A DNA stretch of 40,520 bases. It comes from Acidobacteria bacterium 13_2_20CM_57_17 (GTDB lineage Bacteria > Acidobacteriota > Terriglobia > Acidiferrales > UBA7541). Where the stretch lies: the NCBI GenBank assembly GCA_001914785.1, contig MNDE01000191.1, forward strand, positions 1 through 40,520, given 5' to 3'. This document shows, piece by piece, positions 7,465 through 15,592 of this stretch (position 1 is its first letter; each line of letters begins with the position of its first letter). The notes beneath the pieces were generated by a model. The model did no database searches. It was not told where the DNA came from and saw nothing but the letters and a program-made list of their open reading frames with translations. Made by a program: the position numbers and the translations under genes.

Positions 7465-9051
7465 TTAGTCTGCGCCAGGCGAAAGTGAACTCGTGACCGC
7501 GGCAGACGGGATGACCCCAACAGGCCGATGTACGGAGCGCCGCGGCAACAGATCGCTGATAAGACGAGCCGTTTGGTAAATGGGCCCAAACCCCCGATGA
7601 AGCGCGACCACAGCACTGATATACAGCAGCAAAAAAAGTAGAGAAGTTGAGAGAAACCGGGCAAATGCACCTAGGGCGCCAGGAGTGGCTTCAAATTGAA
7701 CCATATGAATTAACCAGGCCGTAGTACACGCGGCCACCACGGAAGCGACAAAGAATTTCCAGATAATGGCGAAGATGGGTGCGACGCCTAGGTTGATCGG
7801 CCCTCCAGCGTACCGGAAGGCCGGAAACATGAGAATGAAAAAGGAGACAGTCCAAGCTAAGGCGATTCCCTTGGGTCCCCACGGGAGGGCGACGAAGAAA
7901 AGACACACCGTGCAGAGAAACTCTATCACGCCCCAGCGGAACCAGCGGTCCGGACGGCCAACTGAAAGGTGAATCCAACCGTGCGTGTTGTAGAGCAACA
8001 TGACACCGATGCCGGGACCAAAAAACATAAAGATTCTGCCAGCCTCTTCCCAATGCTGACCCAAGAAGAGTCGAATCAGGTCTCGGCCAACCAGCGTAAG
8101 GTCTGCGCCAACGGCCATGCCCAAGAAGGACAAGACCGAAATGCCGGCTAAGAGGTAGCGCCGGTACTGGTCGAACTCACGGTTAAAACGGCTAAGAGTG
8201 GTTACGACGACGGCCGAAATCGGGGACAAGAGCTGGCAGAGAGGCAGGAAAAAAATGTCGAATGCCTTCTTGTAAAATCCCAACGCCTGTGCGCCAAATC
8301 GCCAGCCAACGAGAAGATTGTCGGTGTTGAGCGCGAAATAGTTAAAGCTGAAGTGTGAATAGACGTTGGTTGCGAAGCGCACGGCCGCGCCGGTACCGGG
8401 AACACGGCGGGGAAGACCGGGAGTCCAACGGCATAGGATCCAGGCGCCAACGGATGTGCTGATCTGCTGCGCAACATAACCCGCGACCAATGCCCAATAG
8501 CCCCAGCCTGTAAGGGCAAGAGTGATCGAGACTGCTACAGATGCCACGCGACTGACGATGTTATTCGCCGAAACGGCTGTGAACCGCATGGCGCGGTTGA
8601 GGAGAGCCACGTGAATCACCGAGAAGCTGCCTGTCACTATGGTGAGCGACATGCCTTCCACGACATGTTTGACGAGCGGATCGTGATAGAAAAGCGCTAT
8701 CAGCGAACCGGATGCGGCGAACGCAATGGTCAGAAGGAGGCCGACGGCGATGTTAATCCAAAACAGATTGCTGGCCAGAGAATGCGTGACGTGCTCGCGC
8801 TGCAGGATCAACTCTGTGAACCCATTCAGGCCGAAACTACAGAGCAACAAACTAAAAGTCGTGACCATGGTTACGATGCCGAAATCGGCTGGTGTCAGCA
8901 GACGCGCGAGTACCATGGTCGCAGCGATCTGCACCGCAAAGGACATTCCTGAAGAAACGATCGTCACCCCCGCGCCACGAACAGCGGTCCTCCGCAGTCC
9001 ATCTTGTTTGATAATGGGACCGAAAGTGCCGTTGGCGTCGAAAGGTTTCAA
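7465..9051 (-). CDS. wzx: Polysaccharide flippase, Wzx/MOP family
   Basis: This multi-pass protein (528 residues from the chosen start) has about 12-14 hydrophobic segments. It has the family N-terminus 'GLRRTAVRGAGVTIVSSGMSF ... LARLLTPADFGIVTMV' and the later 'NLLVGWRFGAQALGFYKKAF' signature of Polysacc_synt_3/Wzx proteins, which flip undecaprenyl-linked repeats across the inner membrane. I choose a TTG start at 9051. It is preceded by GGGAGG at ~4 bases, and its TTGA overlaps the TGA stop of the upstream polymerase gene, a typical coupled junction. An ATG at 9204 is in frame but would overlap the upstream gene by ~157 bases and adds 51 residues that do not look like flippase. Confidence 0.88.
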   Translation of the reverse strand: MKPFDANGTFGPIIKQDGLRRTAVRGAGVTIVSSGMSFAVQIAATMVLARLLTPADFGIVTMVTTFSLLLCSFGLNGFTELILQREHVTHSLASNLFWINIAVGLLLTIAFAASGSLIALFYHDPLVKHVVEGMSLTIVTGSFSVIHVALLNRAMRFTAVSANNIVSRVASVAVSITLALTGWGYWALVAGYVAQQISTSVGAWILCRWTPGLPRRVPGTGAAVRFATNVYSHFSFNYFALNTDNLLVGWRFGAQALGFYKKAFDIFFLPLCQLLSPISAVVVTTLSRFNREFDQYRRYLLAGISVLSFLGMAVGADLTLVGRDLIRLFLGQHWEEAGRIFMFFGPGIGVMLLYNTHGWIHLSVGRPDRWFRWGVIEFLCTVCLFFVALPWGPKGIALAWTVSFFILMFPAFRYAGGPINLGVAPIFAIIWKFFVASVVAACTTAWLIHMVQFEATPGALGAFARFLSTSLLFLLLYISAVVALHRGFGPIYQTARLISDLLPRRSVHRPVGVIPSAAVTSSLSPGAD

Positions 9052-10472
9052 TTTTCCTCCCGTGGTATATCGGGGAAAGATCTGTCTATGGCTGAAAAAA
9101 CAGCGCCCCTGTTTGCCCGTAGGCCGATGGTTTCCGGCTGTTCGTCGTATAGATTCGAAGCGAAGTCTGTCGACGCGGCGGTAGCGAGGAGAAAGAAGAT
9201 CCAAATAGGATCAAGCATCCTGAATCCTGCCTCGGTTATGCTGTAGAACGCTGCAGCCACAACATAGGCGACCATTAGGGCGCCGAAGGCAGAGTCGCGG
9301 CGAAAGACGGCAGTGGCGCGCCTGTAGCCGTTGACCAGAACCAGCGCGATTAGGGCCACGCCCATCCAGCCCAGATTGAGATAAACCTCGATGTAGCCGT
9401 TATGCGCCTCATTGGGACGAAAGACCGGAAAAGCGTTCCACATCGCCTCAAGCCGCGAACCGAGCCAGAAGCTTTCAAAGCCGGCGCCCAACACCGGGTT
9501 GGGCGTCATCGGAATCACGGCTTCCCAGATCGCCGAGCGTCCAGTCAGGTTTGTTTGCCTGCCCAATGCGTGCACGACGCTCGCCTCGCTACCGAGCGAA
9601 ATCGTGAGACCGCCGGCGAGTAAGATGCCGAGAACAAGTGCATGCACAAAGGCGGGGCGAGATTTACTTTTGGACAGTCCTGTCGCCAGCATCAACCCCG
9701 CCCCGAGCGCAAAGCAGACCACAGACGTGGCGGAGTGGGCTATCATCAAGAGCGTCAAGCCAAAGGCGAGGAGCGTACCCTGAGCCAGCAGGTGCCGGCC
9801 GCGGTTAAGCTGGTCGCCATCTCGAAGCAGCGTAAGAATTCGCCACAGCGCACCGAGCGACAAGACGAAAGTCGTGACGCCCAACATATTCTTGTCGGCC
9901 GCCACACCAATATTCATCTGCGTCCCGATGAAGGGGTCATAAGCGCGACCCAGATCGCCGAAGTACTTGATCACAAGCAGTGAGGCAGGCATTAGAATAA
10001 ACCCTGTGCGTGAAAAGAGGCGCCTAAGTGCCGCAAGCGGATCGGCATCGGTTACGACGATGAGAACCATCACTAGGTCGCCGAGGGCCTTGGTCCAGCG
10101 CTTGAAGGCTATATCGGGGAAATCCGACCAAAGAATGCTAAAAAGGCAGTAGAAGAAATACACCAAGATAGGCCAACTCGCCCTGGGGAGAACGCTTGTC
10201 CGCCGACTCCGGTGGATCAGCACGAGCATGCCGAGGGCCATCAGAATTAGGAAAATGAGCCGATCGAAAGGGCTGCCGTCGACAAGCTCCTTATAAGGCG
10301 GGCCGAAATGCGTGATTCCTAGCCAGATGGAGACGGGTCTTGATCCCACGATCCATAGCCAAATGACCGGCAACCAGAGGGCCTTGGACGTGCGAACGGA
10401 GCCATCACGATCAAGAAAAAAAAGGCCGACAATTCCGAGTGCATAGACGATGAGAGCAGTCCAAGAACTCAT
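9048..10472 (-). CDS. O-antigen polymerase/ligase family membrane protein (Wzy/WaaL-like)
   Basis: This 474-residue protein has about 10-12 membrane segments. A large periplasmic loop region contains 'NLTGRSAIWEAVIPMTPNPVLGAGFESF' and 'FRPNEAHNGYIEVYLNLGWMG', the conserved Arg/His/Asn-containing core of the O-antigen ligase (Wzy_C) superfamily. In this position, next to a flippase and with no lipid-A ligase context, it is most likely the Wzy-type polymerase that joins repeat units in the periplasm; ligase activity cannot be excluded. The C-terminal ~40 residues are cytoplasmic-looking. Its stop is coupled to the TTG start of the flippase gene. Confidence 0.85.
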   Translation of the reverse strand: MSSWTALIVYALGIVGLFFLDRDGSVRTSKALWLPVIWLWIVGSRPVSIWLGITHFGPPYKELVDGSPFDRLIFLILMALGMLVLIHRSRRTSVLPRASWPILVYFFYCLFSILWSDFPDIAFKRWTKALGDLVMVLIVVTDADPLAALRRLFSRTGFILMPASLLVIKYFGDLGRAYDPFIGTQMNIGVAADKNMLGVTTFVLSLGALWRILTLLRDGDQLNRGRHLLAQGTLLAFGLTLLMIAHSATSVVCFALGAGLMLATGLSKSKSRPAFVHALVLGILLAGGLTISLGSEASVVHALGRQTNLTGRSAIWEAVIPMTPNPVLGAGFESFWLGSRLEAMWNAFPVFRPNEAHNGYIEVYLNLGWMGVALIALVLVNGYRRATAVFRRDSAFGALMVAYVVAAAFYSITEAGFRMLDPIWIFFLLATAASTDFASNLYDEQPETIGLRANRGAVFSAIDRSFPDIPREEN

Positions 10473-10511
10473 TCTATTCGCTCTGGACGCTTTGGGGTTT
10501 GCACGGTGTGC

Positions 10512-12338
10512 TCATCTGTGGTCAAAGAAGAGCCGGTGCAACAGTTCCAAGGAGAGGAGCTTGTGAATCTCGGTCGTATAGTTTAGCCCCCCCTTGATAT
10601 GACCATTCACAACTGCTTCGACTCTTTTTGGGTTTAGGAACGGCCTGGAAAGTGTCCTTGGATCGAGCAACATATCCCGAACATACTTGGAAAGAGCGTC
10701 TCGATACCACACACGAAAATGGTAGAACTTGTGCCTACCAAGGAAAAGCCGCTCAAGATGCAAGGGGGAAAAGAGATGATCGACACGGGCGAGCCACTGA
10801 GGCATGCCATAGTCGTACGCGTATTCGGCCTTAAACGTGAACTCGAGAAGTCCACGTGAAACTGCCCTGGAAATACGCCCTGAATTACCTCCGAAACCGC
10901 GATCGGTCCGGATCTGTGCGAGAGCCGGGTTGCCGTCGCGGATGAGACGCAGCCGAATGTCTTCGTTACTCGCTCCGTTATTGTTGGGTGCCCGGAACGC
11001 TGTTCGGACGAAATCGTTGTCGAGGTACGGCGATCGTACTGTTAGTTGACTTCGCTCCAACGCAAGTATTCCTTGGTGGTACCAGGGGGATTGTCGGAAA
11101 GCGACGAACGTAACAGGATGCTCCTCGCGCAGCGACCAATAGACATTCTTGGCTTGGTGAACGTAGGAAAGAAACTCGGGACGGTACAGCCCCTGTAAGG
11201 GTTCCTGGGGCTTGAACATCACTCCATGACGGATAATTTCACTGCCGTAAGTTCCCACGATTTTCGTGGGGGCGATTCCGCGGGCCTTCTCGCTAAGATA
11301 GAGGTCGGAAGAACGGCAGAGATCGACACCTCCTTCGGTTAAGTAAATGCTGCGCTCGGCGTAGTGGGGAAAGCGTGCCAGGAAGTCGGCCCCTGCAGTT
11401 ATGACCTGATGCGATTGCTGGCATACGCCCGCGATCTTTCTTGCTACTTTTACGTCCTGAGACTCACGAAGCCCTCCGCCAAACGTGTAGCTCCGGAGCG
11501 AGTGAGGTTCAGGCTTCCTCCAAGCCATGATGACGCGCGTGTCCAATCCGCCTGTAAGGGAGATGCCAATGGGCTCGTGGTCGTTGAAGTACCGAGGAAG
11601 GTTTCGAGAGAGGACTTGGCAGAGCTCTGCATAGTAAGAGCTCGGATCAAGGAGAGGTTGCTCCTCCCATTCTTTGATCTTGAAGTATGTATCCTTGCGT
11701 TCGATCGCGCCGTTACGGAAGACCCAGACCGAACCACCCGGAAGAACATGGATTTTGTTGAATATTGTTCGGCCCCCCAGCACGCAGCTGCAGGCCACGA
11801 ACTCTCCAAGACCTTGGGGGTCGGGCGTCCGGAGCTCAGGACGCACAGCCAGAATGGCTTTGGCTTCGGCAGCGAAGTAGAACGCGTCGTTCGATTGGTG
11901 ATAACAGACCGGGTGCATTCCAAAGCGGTCATTGAATAGAGTTGCCGTTTCACGCGTGCTATCAGTCACGAGGCCGTGGAACATTCCGTTTAAGGCAAGC
12001 GGAAACCTCTGATCTTCCTCGTACAGATGTACTAGATATGAAGAACCATTTGGTTCGACTGAATGCCCTCGTTCCTTGAGCTGGCGTGCGATCCCCGGTT
12101 CTGAGTACTCCTCCCCGGAAAAAACAAGAAAGATACTCTGCTCTTCGTTGGAGAGCGGCATCCTATCCGAGAAAGATTTCTCCCGAACTGTCCACCCCAC
12201 GTAAACGCCCATGGACTCATCGATCCAGATGCCCTTTCTGTAAAAAGGCTCATGCCGAATGGCCTCAACCATCCGCAGGAGCTGCGGTTCGGCCCATTCG
12301 CGGTTCCTTTTTGTAACAAGACCAACGATTCCCGGCAT
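10512..12338 (-). CDS. Asparagine synthase-like protein lacking the N-terminal nucleophile Cys
   Basis: From the ATG at 12338 this is a 608-residue two-domain protein, close to the usual AsnB-family size. The N-terminal Ntn-like glutaminase domain starts MPGIVGL, where active glutamine-dependent enzymes have M-Cys-G-I; the codon after ATG is CCG (Pro). Other domain features survive ('LFNDRFGMHPVCY', 'FAAEAKAIL'). The C-terminal synthetase domain keeps the PP-loop-type ATP motif ISLTGGLDTR (TGGLDT at 262-267). It lies 7 bases after the stop of the upstream FemAB-like gene. AsnB homologues in EPS/LPS loci (for example WbpS of P. aeruginosa) amidate uronic acids, and others make different amide bonds. 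Without Cys it may use free ammonia or another amine, or the first domain may be only structural. Confidence 0.85.
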   Translation of the reverse strand: MPGIVGLVTKRNREWAEPQLLRMVEAIRHEPFYRKGIWIDESMGVYVGWTVREKSFSDRMPLSNEEQSIFLVFSGEEYSEPGIARQLKERGHSVEPNGSSYLVHLYEEDQRFPLALNGMFHGLVTDSTRETATLFNDRFGMHPVCYHQSNDAFYFAAEAKAILAVRPELRTPDPQGLGEFVACSCVLGGRTIFNKIHVLPGGSVWVFRNGAIERKDTYFKIKEWEEQPLLDPSSYYAELCQVLSRNLPRYFNDHEPIGISLTGGLDTRVIMAWRKPEPHSLRSYTFGGGLRESQDVKVARKIAGVCQQSHQVITAGADFLARFPHYAERSIYLTEGGVDLCRSSDLYLSEKARGIAPTKIVGTYGSEIIRHGVMFKPQEPLQGLYRPEFLSYVHQAKNVYWSLREEHPVTFVAFRQSPWYHQGILALERSQLTVRSPYLDNDFVRTAFRAPNNNGASNEDIRLRLIRDGNPALAQIRTDRGFGGNSGRISRAVSRGLLEFTFKAEYAYDYGMPQWLARVDHLFSPLHLERLFLGRHKFYHFRVWYRDALSKYVRDMLLDPRTLSRPFLNPKRVEAVVNGHIKGGLNYTTEIHKLLSLELLHRLFFDHR

Positions 12339-12345
12339 GGTTTCT

Positions 12346-13257
12346 TTAGTCCAAGAGCGCTTCTGGCGCTGATTGAAACCTGCGGTTGTACCAGCTCTTG
12401 CGAAGTTCGCGGAGCTTTTCAGCCCAGAGTTCTGGAAGTCGGTCAACCATTCTGTGGTGCAGGCCGAGGTGCAAAGCAACCGATCCAAGCGGGTTCAGAG
12501 GGACATAGTAGCGCGGGAGGTCAACGCGCTTGAAACCATTCCGCGCTTTAAAATCACTGAGAGCGCTCTTAGTCTTCTTTGGGTACGCAAAGTTAGAGTA
12601 CACAAGGTAAGGGATTCTCCGAGCAGCGCAGGACCTAACGGCCCCGGCGATCAGCGCGTTCGTTGGAGCTTTATCCCTGTGCCGAATCATAGAGATAATG
12701 TGCATCATATTGGCTTGTACCTGATGGTCGTCAAAAGTTAGTTTAGTGAAACCAATCAATTTCCCCTCAAGAAAGGCTCCTATGAAGAAGCTGCTGTCGA
12801 GATAAGTTGCCGCTTCCCTGTGCACGGTGGCGAAGTCCTTACCGTAATGGAGAAACGGAATTCCCTGGCGCACGGGAGACTCGTTGTAAATCTCCCAAAT
12901 TCCTCTTACAAGGAACTCATTGAAGGGCACCTCTTGGATTACGACGCCCTTCTTCTCAGCTTGCTTAGCTTTATTACGGGCCTTGAAACCGATCTGTTGA
13001 TTCCACCAGTGCTCGAAAGTGGACACTGGCAACGCAGCCAAGTTGTCCCACTCCATCGGGTATTGGTACTTCGGCTGAGGGTCGGTAAGCCTTTGCATAA
13101 ACGTAAAGAGGTCAATTCGTGTGCCGCAATTCCTTAGACCGTCCAGCGTGGCCTCGGGGTCGTCGAGAAAGTGATACTTGTCAGCGTCGAGCCGAGCGAT
13201 TCTGATGAGCCGCCCGTCAATTCTGATGTGTTTCCCACACGCTTTTTGGAGTTGCAT
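12346..13257 (-). CDS. FemAB/GNAT-fold acyltransferase-like protein
   Basis: This 303-residue protein is preceded by a good site (GAGGGA, ~5 bases from ATG). A central region 'IGFKARNKAKQAEKKGVVIQEV' resembles the basic segment before the GNAT core in FemAB-like proteins ('R..+RKA.+.G+.+'). It is followed by 'SFFIGAFLEGKLIGFTKLTF' (a typical acetyl/aminoacyl-transferase strand pair) and a C-terminal basic tail. The family transfers acyl or aminoacyl groups to amino sugars or peptides in the cytoplasm. It sits between an oxidoreductase and the AsnB-like gene, so modification of a sugar nucleotide or lipid-linked unit is likely. Assignment to FemAB rather than generic GNAT is moderately sure. 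Confidence 0.65.
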   Translation of the reverse strand: MQLQKACGKHIRIDGRLIRIARLDADKYHFLDDPEATLDGLRNCGTRIDLFTFMQRLTDPQPKYQYPMEWDNLAALPVSTFEHWWNQQIGFKARNKAKQAEKKGVVIQEVPFNEFLVRGIWEIYNESPVRQGIPFLHYGKDFATVHREAATYLDSSFFIGAFLEGKLIGFTKLTFDDHQVQANMMHIISMIRHRDKAPTNALIAGAVRSCAARRIPYLVYSNFAYPKKTKSALSDFKARNGFKRVDLPRYYVPLNPLGSVALHLGLHHRMVDRLPELWAEKLRELRKSWYNRRFQSAPEALLD

Positions 13258-13311
13258 TTCAATCCCTCGGGTATTCTCCTGCCGCGGACATGTGCTCAGA
13301 GTCTGTGTTTA

Positions 13312-14439
13312 TTAAACAACCAGAGTATTCACGGCAGAGGTAAGTCGTTGTTGGGGCTGCGAACCTTCCATGGGCAGTTGAGCGAAAATGGCATCCATGA
13401 TCTTAGCGGTCAAAAGAATTTCTCTATACGGGATAGGTACGGGAGTTTGCTCGACGATCGAACGATAGAATGATTCGATCAGATACTTCATGCCCGATTT
13501 CATGTGGAAATCCTTTACCAGGAACCTCCTTAGATTTGTCCCAAGATTCTCAAGACACTGCCCCGCAAGCATTGCAGGCGGCAGAAACTTTTCCACGTAG
13601 CTCTTGTATCTGGGCCCCCGAAGTTTGATAAGCGTTTCTTGATCTTGATTCAGTACGAGACCATTCTTGGGGCCATAAACGCGAAACTGGTGGAGAGCCG
13701 GACGCATCTGCGATGAGAAAGTGAAGTACGCGGTAGTACGTTCTTCATCAGAGATAATAACTCTCAGCTCGTCGATGATCTCAGATTCGCCCAGGCCTCT
13801 AAGAAGTGGGCTTACAAAGCCATAGGCCAATACCTGGGGTGAAGCACTCGTCATATACTCCGCGATCCTGGCAACGCCGTGGCTGATGATGTTATGAAGT
13901 AGTTTCCCTGGCAGTCTTCGAACCCAATGATTCTTGTCGCTGAGCAGGGCGCCTGCATACCCCGACCGTCCAAGCTCGTAGCAATAGTAGCTCTCCATAT
14001 GGACCGGAGCGCCGCCCAAAAAACCGCTCTGTACAAGAGTCCTCATGCGCCGAGCGACATGGCTGAATTGATCATCATGTCCTGCGGTTACTTTGAGGCC
14101 CCGCTCGTTCGCTAGGGCAATGAGTCTTCGAGCCTGACTCTCGCTGATTGCAAAAGGCTTCTCCACGTAGACGTGGCATCCCCATTCAAGACAAATCTTG
14201 GCAATATCGAAATGGCTTTCCGGGGGTGTTATGACATGAACGACGTGCGGCTTGGCTTCACTCAAAAGTGTGGTCAGGTCGCTGAAATACTGCTTTACAG
14301 GGAACCTTTCGTATAGCTGCTTTGCCATTAGCGGTTCACGGTCACAGACCCCAACGATTTCGCATCCTTTGACCCTTTGAATCTGGGAAGCATGGGAATC
14401 CGCGATTTTCCCGCATCCAACAATGGCAACTTTAAGCAC
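13312..14439 (-). CDS. Gfo/Idh/MocA family NAD(P)-dependent sugar oxidoreductase
   Basis: From a GTG start at 14439 this is 375 residues. The Rossmann motif VAIVGCGKIA is at the very N-terminus, 'HVITPPESHFDIAKICLEWG' follows, and 'HVYVEKPFA' holds the family's catalytic EKP Lys. The start is chosen because the protein then begins two residues before the first strand, overlaps the upstream SDR gene by 8 bases, and has AGGAG upstream. An ATG at 14496 would overlap much further. The family oxidises or reduces sugar nucleotides. Next to an SDR epimerase, it could make a keto, deoxy or uronic intermediate. It is distinct from the WbpB-like family member at 26302, with which it shares only the general fold. 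Confidence 0.85.
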   Translation of the reverse strand: MLKVAIVGCGKIADSHASQIQRVKGCEIVGVCDREPLMAKQLYERFPVKQYFSDLTTLLSEAKPHVVHVITPPESHFDIAKICLEWGCHVYVEKPFAISESQARRLIALANERGLKVTAGHDDQFSHVARRMRTLVQSGFLGGAPVHMESYYCYELGRSGYAGALLSDKNHWVRRLPGKLLHNIISHGVARIAEYMTSASPQVLAYGFVSPLLRGLGESEIIDELRVIISDEERTTAYFTFSSQMRPALHQFRVYGPKNGLVLNQDQETLIKLRGPRYKSYVEKFLPPAMLAGQCLENLGTNLRRFLVKDFHMKSGMKYLIESFYRSIVEQTPVPIPYREILLTAKIMDAIFAQLPMEGSQPQQRLTSAVNTLVV

Positions 14440-15505
14440 TTTGTACTCTTCTCCTGCAAGCCTCGAAATATCGCCTGAATCCGTCCTGCGTAGCAACCTT
14501 CTGCATCCAGCCCAATCGCATCTTTATTTTTGCATTGCTGTAGCGCGACTTTTTCCAATACGAATGCCATATCCTGCGATTGAACGTGGGTTCTAACTGT
14601 CCTTCAGACCACTTCGAATAGAGCTCCCACAGATAGCAGAGCCCGTAACTAAGAGCGTGAGGGACATAAATTGACCTGAAGCGTTCAACGCTCCGTTTGT
14701 ACAGGCGCAGGAACTGCCTGCTGGAGGGAAGATTGTCGTCCACTACGTTGAAGACCTCGCCATCCACTCCTTGCTTCAATCCTGCAAGAGCGATAGCATC
14801 CGCGCAGTTATCGACATAGGTAAATGGAACCCTATTTGAACCACCGAGGTGCAAAAAGACACCAAACGTGCCGATCCCCACGCGGCCAGTGATGCCCTCA
14901 TTTCCAGGACCATAGACGTACCCGGGCCTGACGATGACGTAAGGGAGACCGAACTTCTTGCCATATTCGGTGACTATTTCTTCTTGCTTGACCTTGGCGA
15001 AGCAATAGGCGTCTCCCCGCTGAGCAGGATGTTTTTCAATTGGACAGGATTCATCCAACAATCTCCACGTCGGTTTTTGCATATTGGTGTAAACCACAAA
15101 CGAGCTAACGTTAACGAAACGCAGAAGGCAGCCGTGCAGGAGGGACGCTTCGAGGAGATTACGCGTCGTAACGACTGAGTTCATGAAAGCGTCAGGAAAA
15201 GACTTTTCGCCCCTGGCCGCAGCCAAGTGAAAGATGACTGCCACATCTTTTGTGGCAGCGGCGCAATCCTCAGGGGACAGAAGATTGCCTTTGAACACTT
15301 CAATTCGCGCCCTGTCGCGGTGAAGATCAGAAAGGGCTTCGATCCGCCCCCCTGCGCTGGAAGGCCTGGCAAAACAACGCAAGTTGCGGTATCCACCATC
15401 CAGGAGGTTTTCGACGAGCCTCGACCCAATGAATCCAGCAGCCCCTGTGATCAAGATAAGGTCGTCTGGGCTGATCAAGAGAGTATCGCTTTGCATTTGG
15501 CTCAT
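14432..15505 (-). CDS. NAD-dependent epimerase/dehydratase (extended SDR)
   Basis: This 357-residue protein has the extended-SDR cofactor motif LILITGAAGFIGSRL (16-30, GxxGxxG), 'AVIFHLAAARG', the active-site Ser region VNVSSFVVY, and Tyr167-x3-Lys171 (YCFAK). 'YVIVRPGYVYGPGN' and 'VPFTYVDNCADAIALAG' are typical for sugar-nucleotide epimerases and reductases. Either the ATG at 15505 or the one at 15496 could be used; neither has a strong site. It is coupled to the Gfo/Idh/MocA gene by an 8-base overlap, so the pair probably acts on one sugar nucleotide. Specific chemistry (4-epimerase, 4,6-dehydratase, 4-reductase) cannot be assigned. Confidence 0.85.
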   Translation of the reverse strand: MSQMQSDTLLISPDDLILITGAAGFIGSRLVENLLDGGYRNLRCFARPSSAGGRIEALSDLHRDRARIEVFKGNLLSPEDCAAATKDVAVIFHLAAARGEKSFPDAFMNSVVTTRNLLEASLLHGCLLRFVNVSSFVVYTNMQKPTWRLLDESCPIEKHPAQRGDAYCFAKVKQEEIVTEYGKKFGLPYVIVRPGYVYGPGNEGITGRVGIGTFGVFLHLGGSNRVPFTYVDNCADAIALAGLKQGVDGEVFNVVDDNLPSSRQFLRLYKRSVERFRSIYVPHALSYGLCYLWELYSKWSEGQLEPTFNRRIWHSYWKKSRYSNAKIKMRLGWMQKVATQDGFRRYFEACRRRVQSA

Positions 15506-15592
15506 ATGGTTCTGATACGCACCGACGCCAAGGGCCTATTATTGAGTTGATATGGAAAAGCGGGAATAGTAGAGGAGACGCGGAGGCATGAG

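Noticed and set aside
7386..7670. N-terminal extension of the GT4 frame up to 7670
   Set aside because: The extension overlaps the flippase gene by ~200 bases and does not resemble a GT N-terminus; the start at 7385 begins directly before the first Rossmann strand.
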